Of a DNA stretch of 64,000 nucleotides, positions 56,755 through 64,000 are shown in pieces. This DNA is from Hygrocybe punicea (Eukaryota; Basidiomycota; Agaricomycetes; Agaricales; Hygrophoraceae): NCBI GenBank assembly GCA_963556145.1, contig OY744472.1:3596001-3660000 (forward strand), given 5' to 3'. The notes under the pieces were generated by a model. It did not search any database and was not told the origin of the DNA. It was given only the letters and a program-made list of their open reading frames with translations. Position numbers and translations under genes: made by a program. Positions within the stretch are counted from its first letter, which is position 1. Every line of letters begins with the position of its first letter.

Positions 56755-56898
56755 GTTCGCGGTTTGAACCGCATGTCAGTGCCAGAACCGCAAACTGAAC
56801 CAGCGGTTTGGTTCAGCCAAATGGCTGAACCAGAACCGAACTTCCGGTTCGGTTCGCGGTTCAAACCAGGTTCGGATCGGTTCCGAACCGAACTTCGG
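56755..56898. mobile_element. Fragment of a hAT-type MITE rich in GGTTCGGTTC
   Basis: Words CGGTTTGAACCG, GGTTCGGTTCGCGG and CCGAACCGAAC pile up, ending with ...GGCATCACTA, the inverse of the TAGTGATG end of the MITE at 8530-9283. The other end is missing or diverged, so this is a truncated relative. Confidence 0.55.
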
Positions 56899-57039
56899 CA
56901 TCACTATGTTCATATCTACTGGTGCACCCTGCAGTATCTGGCAGTGGCCTAATCCAAAGATGCTCCCACGTGACCTGATTGGCACACACAGACCATTATT
57001 GTGGCTAAAATACTTGGAGTCCCCTTGACGGTTCAAATT

Positions 57040-58020
57040 TTCAAATCTCAAGTCTCCTTACCTGATGTGGCTTCAAAAGGTTCATTTCCATGTCTCATGC
57101 AATGATGGAGCTGTCGATGGGCATCTTCTGTAGTTCAACATCAACCCAGGCAGTGGACCACCCCACCAGTACCTGAAAATCATCTGGTGAGTCAGTGGCG
57201 CTTTACTTGTGAACCCTTAATCGAATTTTTGCCTCCCCCATAGGCATTGTATTTCATACCAGGGTCTCCATTTGTGCTGAAGAGACCTCCTATGGTTCAG
57301 GAGAATTTAGAGGGTGTCAGCCCTGATCGACCCATGGATCTGTGCTATGCACACATGGATTTATTGGTTTTATATTACTACTACTGTTTCAGAAGTACAA
57401 CAGGTACAGTGGCACAAGTCCCAATTGTCCATTTGCATTCACTGAGTATATTTGTCATTTTTGGTTATTTTATTTTTCCATTTCCCTATCACCTAAATAC
57501 AGGTTCATTAATGAAAACCAGTTTCCAACCTCTTTTCCAATGTCCCATGGCTAAACCCTCTACTAAACCCACTGCATGATGAAGCAAGCTAGCCTCCAAG
57601 TCCAAGCCAAGGGCAATATCACCTGACAGCTCAACTGTTTCAGATGAGGAGATGGCCAATGTCATCATTGAAGAACCCCCCCAGCTGCCCCCTCCAGAGG
57701 TCCTGGTGGAGTTGCAAGGTCCCCTCCTTCTGTTACAGTGGTAACAATGTTTTAGGCCAGATCTGACGCAGACCAGCACACCAAAGATGATACCAGTACC
57801 AACGCCACAAAGCTGGCAGCGGATAAGCCTGTCCCCAACCCCCCAGCCATCATGAGTGACATAGCAGCTATTCCTGTCACCTGTAAATGTGTTACCTGGT
57901 CTGTGAAGGCCCCTACTGCTAAAAACACTGATCTCTGGGCAGAAGATGGGCCTCCTGAACCTAACAACAACAGTACGTACTGTTTTTTGTGTCACCTCCA
58001 TTATACTAACATTTAGTGAT
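57040..58020 (+). pseudogene. Plus-strand coding debris, possibly transposon-derived
   Basis: Pieces such as VSCNDGAVDGHLL, PGSGPPHQYLKIIW with a following GTGAGT donor, and YFIPGSPFVLKRPPMVQ (57247-57300) suggest former exons; 57600-57720 reads as a Ser/Glu/Pro-rich linker. No named domain recognised. Confidence 0.3.
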
Positions 58021-58059
58021 TTTCACTAGATTGTTTGGTTTCCCTTGAGGAGTCTGACA

Positions 58060-58270
58060 GTTCCGCTAGTAACTATGGAGACCAATGCAAAGTAGTGTTA
58101 CCACAACTACATCTAGCAGTTGACTAGTAGTCGAAGTCATAGTTGGTCCTAGCCAAGTCAATAACTGACTCGACTATGACTATGCCACCGACCATGACTA
58201 CAACTACCCAATTCGGTCAAGTCGATAGCCGGTGTAGCAGGAGCTAAGGGTCCCTGCTAAGCAAGCCGTG
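58060..58270. repeat. GACTAGTAGTCGAAGTC-rich patch
   Basis: Dense words of the type ACTAGTAGTCGAAGTCATAGT and ACTATGACTATG in both orientations, reminiscent of subterminal repeats of a hAT MITE. Ends not defined. Confidence 0.35.
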
Positions 58271-58436
58271 AGGCTGGGGACAATCCTATAGCTGTCATCT
58301 CTAAGCTACTGACTAATTGGGAAGTCAACTAGGAGTCATGTGATCTACTAACTAATCCTCCTAAGACCTCCTACTACACTGGCGGCTAAGTCCAGACCAC
58401 TCACAACTGACCACATTTTTTTTGCTTTTTTCAACC

Positions 58437-60236
58437 TCAACCTTGTTCACAACCATGACCAAATGGAGTCATTGCAAGGACAGTGCTGATGGGTCCCCAA
58501 AGTTCTTAGGAACTGCCTCATCACTGGCTACCTTGACATCCGAACTCCCCACCCCTACACCTGCCAAAAAGCAAGCCGTGATGAAGAAGGCCAAGTGTGC
58601 CAAGAAGAAGGCCAAGAAACATCAACTGTCTCCTGCTCCTACACAGTCAGCAGCTCCATTGTAGTCAGCAGCCCCATTGCAGTCAGCAGCCCTGTACTGC
58701 CACTACTGGGCCCAGTCAGCCCATGTCTGTCAACGATGCCCTCGCAGGCTCAGGCCAAATCAAAATGGCTGCACACAATATCTGGCACTTTTCACAAAGG
58801 GGAGTATCAAGCAGAAGATCTGAATGATATGTAAGGCCTGTCAGTGAGTCTCTTCTCCCTTTCTATTGATTTCTGTATGCTAATTATCTACCTACAGTGC
58901 ATGCTGTTCTGCCAATCTGAAGTTCCTTGCCCTCAACATCAACTATACCTTTGCCCCTGCCACAGCTAACCCCAATCTCCACATCCACCTTGAGAAGTAT
59001 GTCAAAGCCTGTGAGGAGAATGGCTGGTTGATAAAGTTGCCAAAGTAGAAGATCTGCGAGGAAACCACTGGCATGCTCAAACAATCTACCCTTGACTCCT
59101 CATATCATCATCTGGCCATCCCATCTTCACTTGCACTGCCCTCATTCATGCTTTGATCAACTTTGTAATTGCGGATGATCAATTGATCAATGTCATCGAG
59201 TGTCGGGAGTTTTGAGATCTCCTCCTCCTCCTCCTTCATTCTGACCTTCAAGACAAAGACATCCCCCACCGCACCAAGTTGCATGAGGTGATCATCCTGG
59301 CCTGGGAGTCCCACTTCAAGGCCCTGCAGCTTGAACTCACCAACACTGTAGGGAAGGTTAGCTTTACGGCGGACCTCTGGTCTGACATGAATCTTCACTC
59401 ATACCTCTGCATTACTGCCCATTGGATTGCCTGCAACAAGCATAGCAATCAGCTGGAACTCAAGATGGCACTGCTTGCGTTTCACAATGTCACCAGCAAA
59501 CATGACCGTGCCAACCTCGCCACCATCGTCCTGCAACTGCTCGACCATGCCAGTATCACAGCCCTCATTAGTTGGTTTACCCTTGACAATGCGAGCAACA
59601 ACAACACCTTCATTGTAGCACTGGAAGGCTTCCTCAAGGCCCACAACATCAATTTCTGTGCTGTTGAGAATCAAATATGTGCTTCTTGCACATCATCAAC
59701 ATCTGTTGCCAGGACCTCATTGGAGGCTTCACCAACACCACTCTTGTTGATCCCATGGAGAACTTCATTGCCACTGAACATCTGCATGAGCCTGGTGCTC
59801 AAACATTTGAGGAGGCCATCCGGCATGATCCAATTGTGCTCGGTCGCATAGTGGTTTGCAAAATTCAAGCTTCCAGTCAACACCGTGAGCACTTCAAATC
59901 CATCATCATTGAGGGCATCAGCAAGGCCCACTTCACACATCTGGATGGCCATGTGATAATGGTCCCTCTCCTACAACTACTTCATGATGTCAAGATGAGG
60001 TGGGATTCAATCTACTACATGATCAATCATCTTTGTGTTTGCGGCCTGCCATCGATTCCTTCCTCGCAAGCCCTGTCAACAAGGATCTTCAAACCCTCCA
60101 TCTCACAGATGTTGAGTGGAATACTGTTCAAGACATTGAGGCAATCTTAGCTGTGCCCCATGCAGCCCAACAAACAATGTCGAAGGAAACCACACCAATT
60201 CTGTCTGGCTCCATCCTGGCCATGGAAATGTTATAA
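58437..60236 (+). pseudogene. hAT-type transposase gene, frameshifted and C-terminally truncated
   Basis: From an N-terminal Lys-rich part (AKKKAKKHQ, 58580-58630) the sequence passes through NLHIHLEKYVKACEENGWL and a stop, then CREFRD/RDLLLLL-type remnants to LHEVIILAWESHFKALQLEL, SFTADLWSDMN, YLCITAHWIACNK, LLDHASITALISWFTLDNAS (59270-59595), CFLHIINICCQDLIGGFTN (59680-59735), then after another shift RPAIDSFLASPVNKDLQTL, VEWNTVQDIEAILAVPHAAQQ and GSILAMEML at 60236. ADLW and TLDNAS are the catalytic-Asp blocks of hAT transposases. The C-terminal dimerisation domain is absent. At least three frame breaks and a stop make it inactive. Confidence 0.8.
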
Positions 60237-60249
60237 GGGAATCATTCTA

Positions 60250-60690
60250 GTATGGTGGATTTTTCAACTCAGGGTCACACTTTAATTTGCCAAGCCATGG
60301 GAATAATTTTGGCAAACTGGGAGAACAATTTTGAAGCCCTGGGAATACTTTTGAAACCATGTGACTGCTGACTTTGTAACTGTGAGAATTTGTTGTCCCA
60401 ATAAGCATGAACAATAAGGCAGCCGGATCACAGGTGCCTGGATCACAGATGCCAATTTGGGAATAGGTAATGTTGCAGCGTCTTCGTATTGCCATTGGAA
60501 TTGACAAATGCTTGACAGCTTTATTGACATAATTCAATGCATTGGTAGTGCAATGCACACCGTGTGAAATATAGATGAGGTTAATGAGCTGAACAGTGCT
60601 CAGTGTTCAATAAGTTTCTCTGGTATATTCTGTGGAATTTTCCATGCAGTAGACACAGGATGAACCATATGTGACATTTTTGTCTGCAGA
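60250..60690. other. Spacer after the hAT remnant
   Basis: Nothing supported; GGGAATA/CCATGGGAA words recur a few times at 60290-60360. Confidence 0.35.
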
Positions 60691-61490
60691 TACATATCAT
60701 GTGTTGTGTGCATTGGTATTATTTGTAGGCAGCTTGAATCTGAGGCATTGCCTGTGCAAAAGCAATTGTATGAACAATGTATTCAAAGTATCTGTGATGT
60801 AGCTGCAAGTACAACGTGTATTAGAATTACTAACAATGTGAACAGTGGGTACTTGTCGAACAGGCTGAACAGTGTTCGACAAAGTGTTCCAGCTTTAATC
60901 TGGTGCATTGCCCTGGCACAAACACTTGTACAAACAATGTATTCAATGTATCTCTAATGTAGTGACATTTAATATGCACAATGAAATGATTCACAATGTG
61001 AACAGTGGGTACTTGTCGAACAGGCCGAACAGTGTTTGACAAGTGTTTGACAAGTGTTCCAGCTTTAATCTGGTGCATTGCAAATAATAAAACAAGTGTA
61101 TGTACATTATATGGGATGTAGCTATATTTACAATGTGCATTGTATTATTAATGATACACGTGTCGAACACTTGTCGAACAGGCCGGTTCAACACTGTTCA
61201 ACAAGTTGGTCTACAAGTGTCCCATGTGTAATCTTAGGCATTGCAATTGCAGAAACAACTCTATTTACATTATATGGGTTATAGCTATATTCAGAATGCA
61301 TATTGCAATATTAATGATACACTTGTCAAACACCTGTCGAACAGGCCAAACACTGTTTGACAAGCTTGTCTACAAGTGTTCCAGTCTTCATCTAAGTCAT
61401 TGCAAATAATAAAACAAGTATATGTACATTATATGGGATGTAGCTATATTACAATGCGCATTGTATTATTAATGATACAAGGAAAATGAT
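60690..61490. repeat. Tandem array, unit about 160-170 bp, four to five copies
   Basis: GTGTTCCAG(C/T)(T)TTAATCTGGTGCATTGC-like blocks recur near 60886, 61056, 61212 and 61375, each preceded by TGTCGAACAGGCC(G/A)AACA and followed by TATATGGGATGTAGCTATAT. Copies differ by small indels. Confidence 0.75.
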
Positions 61491-61845
61491 GAGGACTTTT
61501 TACGTTTAGATAATACTCAGATATCCAGTCACTTGATGAAACTATTTGTGTTGTTATTTCACTTGTGAACGTATTGCAGAAAATAATATTATATATAATT
61601 GATATTCATGGATTATGAGATTACATCATAGAATACATGTGAGTATACAATGTAATTGTAATCGATGTTAATCGGTTTTATTCATCCTGAGGTTTGTCAA
61701 ATGTCTTCGGGTTTCTATGACATCTTCACCATCATCAGTCAACTGGACATATCCCACATTACGTTTGATATTAATCCTCATCATTGAAGGATGAGGCACC
61801 TTGATTCGACTTATCATCGCATTCTGTGTATACATTAGTTATTAT

Positions 61846-62250
61846 TCATTGAATTGATATGTTTGTTACCTCAGTAAACTTGCTGTCGACCAGCACTAAT
61901 GAGTGCAGATTGAGAATCATCTTGAATTTGTCGTTCTTAACTGGAACCACCAATACCGTTATCTGGACTTCTACAATGTCACCAATCCTGAAGCAAGTCG
62001 GACTGGCAGGTACAAAGCTATCATCTATGTCATTATTGATAGCCAAACTATTGTTGTGCTGAGCACTCACCAATGCCAACCTCCATCTGATGTCAACTTG
62101 AAATAAAGGACCTCATTATCTGTCCCATGGAAGTATTGAGTATTGCTCATGGATGACAGTATGCCTTTTGGATCAACATTGTGTTCGAATGGAATATTGT
62201 ATGAAACTTTGTCATGTCGGCGGTGGAGAACGGATCTCCTGGTCTCTGAG
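61846..62250 (-). pseudogene. Minus-strand exons of an unrecognised transposon-associated family
   Basis: The minus strand reads YNIPFEHNVDPKGILSSM and TQYFHGTDNEVLYFKLTSDG (62225-62108), then NDIDDSFVPASPTCFRIGD and IVEVQITVLVVPVKNDKFKM (62040-61925) and LVLVDSKFTEV. The two parts lie in different frames, with an intron or shift near 62100. The FRIGDIVEVQ segment looks conserved and I recall it from repeated fungal genes without function. Confidence 0.45.
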
Positions 62251-62660
62251 GGAAAGGCTCGAGAGGAGCCGCGGCTGGGAGGGGAAAGCTGAGGAAAACC
62301 CAAGGATGGATGACTAAGCTACTACAGGAAAGGAAATCTACTAACTAAGGGTCTCCGGGGTCCTAGGGGCTAGCAGCTACTGCTGCAGATACCCCCCTCC
62401 ACAATGGTGTGCACCCTCGCACACATCTCCTGCCTCTGAAAATCTCATCCTCCATGAAACTCCACCCACTCATCTACTATCCTCACTATCACCGGTGCTA
62501 AGAGGGGTCCTAAAAGCGGGTCGGGTTGCCACACTGAGGGCATACCATCTCCATGAAAATGTGTAGCACAATCTTCATGTCTGGGGGAAGAAGCTCTAAG
62601 AGAGCATACCGTGAGTCGATTCCTGGGCCCCATGCAAGCTCTGCTATGGCCCATGATCGA

Positions 62661-64000
62661 TCAATTACAAACGGGAGGGCTGTACCAAGGGTAAGTGCTA
62701 TCTGTGACTGGACAGGGCCATACGAAGTCGATACCGGAAAGATCAGCGGTGGTTCCTCTTCTGTAGTCTGGGTGCTTGCATCGATGAGTTGTGGGGGCGG
62801 TGGGATCGGTGGGATAATTTCTGTGGGAACTGGTTGGCGAGGTTGCTGTACAGGGTTGGGAAATGGGTGACGGGCGTGGCATTGGGGTAATAGGCGACGG
62901 TTGCGGTGGTGGGTGCCTATACGGAGTACGGGGCGTGTGTGGGGGTGCTCGTGGCGCGTTTTGGGGCGTGTAGGGGGCTTGGGGTGTCTCTGGGGCTGTT
63001 CGCGGCGCGTTCTGGGGTGTGTACGAGGTACGGGGCGTCTGCTCAGGTATTCGCAGGGTGTCCTGAGGTTTCGTTGGGGTATGGGGCATCTGTGTGGCTA
63101 CTCGCGGCACGTTTTGGGGCATGTAGGGGGCCTGGGGCATCTCTGGGGCCCTTCTCGATGCGTTCTGGGGCATGGTTGACGTGTTTTGCGGCGTCGTTGG
63201 ACTTCAGGGACGTGGTATGGGCTTTATTGTCGCGTTCTGGGGTGGTAACGGGGTGTGGGGCGTGTATCGACACGTTGGCGTTGGTGGTGACGTGGTGGTC
63301 ACGGATGGGTTTGATTGGGGCTCGTTTGGGCACGCGGCCGCTCGTGTTGGCTGTTCTTGGGTCAACAAGGGCGGGGCTGGACATTGGGGACACGGTGGGG
63401 GCCTTATCGACGCATCTGGGATCGACGTTGCGATGCGGGGCATTCCTCGACTCGTGGTTGTTGGTGATGACGTGGTGGCAGCAGCTGGGCTGGACTGGGG
63501 CTCGTTTGCGTACGCGGTTGCTCGCGTTGACTGTCCTTGGGTCAATGGCAACGGGGCTGGACGATGGGGCTGTGAGTGGGGCGTTCTGGGTAGCCCTGTT
63601 GCATTTTTGGGTGCCGTTGGTTGCATATGCGGCAGCGGCGACGTTTGGGCAAGTGGTGACGTGGCGGTTCCGTTGGACAATGGTGGGCTTGTTGGGGCGC
63701 GTGCAGGCTGCGTTGGGGCCTGTGAAACGGTTGACGGGGGTGCCGTCGATGCTGTGGGGACTTGGGATGTGGTTTGCTGAGTGGGGGACACGAATGGTTT
63801 TGCGCCCGTTGTTGGCCGCGTGTCTTCTGCCTGTTGTGAGTCTTGCGCCTTCGTTTCAGGGTGCGTATCTTCCATTGCACAACAGAGCGCCTGTCGTGCG
63901 GTCTTTTCTTTCTGTCTCATCTTTTCCTTCGCATTTTTCCCTGCGTTTTTCTCTTTCTCCTCGCATTCGTCCACTAACCGTTGTTGCAGTTCGAGTATAC
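62661..64000 (-). CDS. Proline-rich repeat protein, 5' end beyond the window, one internal stop
   Basis: The minus-strand frame is open from the window edge (ILELQQRLVDECEEKEK, a charged coiled-coil start) down to 62661 except for a single TGA at 63204-63206. After the coiled coil comes Thr/Ser/Pro/Gln-rich low complexity (TQQTTSQVPTASTAPPSTVS), and beyond the stop a tandem repeat of about 17-20 residues built on YTPQNAPR and PETPQAPY. The end reads LSGIDFVWPCPVTDSTYP and is less repetitive. The same frame on both sides of the TGA suggests a recent nonsense change, a sequencing error or an unseen intron. Function unknown; a gag-like or cell-wall-type role would be guesswork. Confidence 0.45.

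Overview
This window reads as nuclear DNA of a filamentous fungus, most likely a basidiomycete (Agaricomycetes). The evidence is genes cut by many 47-65 nt introns, a basidiomycete-type GPI-anchored secreted protein, and Plavaka, KDZ and MULE transposase genes of the kind that fill mushroom genomes. No search was run, so all family names come from motif recognition, and the genus cannot be told. The 200 N at 3453-3652 and 100 N at 38519-38618 show that this is a draft scaffold.

Layout. 0.6-7 kb holds three apparently intact host genes on the plus strand: a fatty acid desaturase (15 exons, 427 aa), a GPI-anchored secreted protein (8 exons, 389 aa) and a small conserved 168-aa protein. A foldback element lies between the first two and ends 56 bp before the start codon of the second. 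7.9-10.35 kb is a solo LTR with a nested hAT-type MITE; both have exact target-site duplications (TSDs). 10.8-11.9 kb is a long-TIR Mutator-like foldback with an exact 9-bp TSD. 11.9-19.0 kb looks like one 7-kb composite element. Its ends are inverted copies of a terminal repeat plus 45-bp minisatellite arrays, and inside lie a KDZ-type (CxC2) gene remnant, a PHD-like zinc-finger gene, a GC-rich minisatellite and another foldback.

20.5-24.5 kb is a decayed MULE transposase gene split by a second solo LTR of the 7.9-kb family. 26.3 kb holds an isolated small secreted cysteine-rich protein gene. 27.2-28.5 kb is the 3' end of a minus-strand copia element. 28.8-35.3 kb contains decayed multi-exon genes of unknown, probably transposon-associated families. 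35.4-40.0 kb is rich in repeats and hairpins and includes a 1-kb-arm palindrome around an assembly gap. 40.7 kb is a gene with one apparent frameshift. 45.7-47.2 kb is a PCL-type cyclin with a deletion in its cyclin box. 47.6-50.9 kb is an intact seven-exon Plavaka transposase (999 aa). 51.3-54.2 kb is a 175-bp tandem array followed by an intact five-exon gene of unknown function. 54.5-64 kb is repeats, a MITE, a truncated hAT transposase and a proline-rich reading frame running off the window.

The host genes do not form a pathway or cluster. The window is a small gene island at the left, then a graveyard of nested mobile elements in which only the Plavaka gene and a few isolated genes look functional. 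The least ordinary structure is the 11.9-19.0 kb element, whose ends carry many copies of a 16-bp perfect palindrome.
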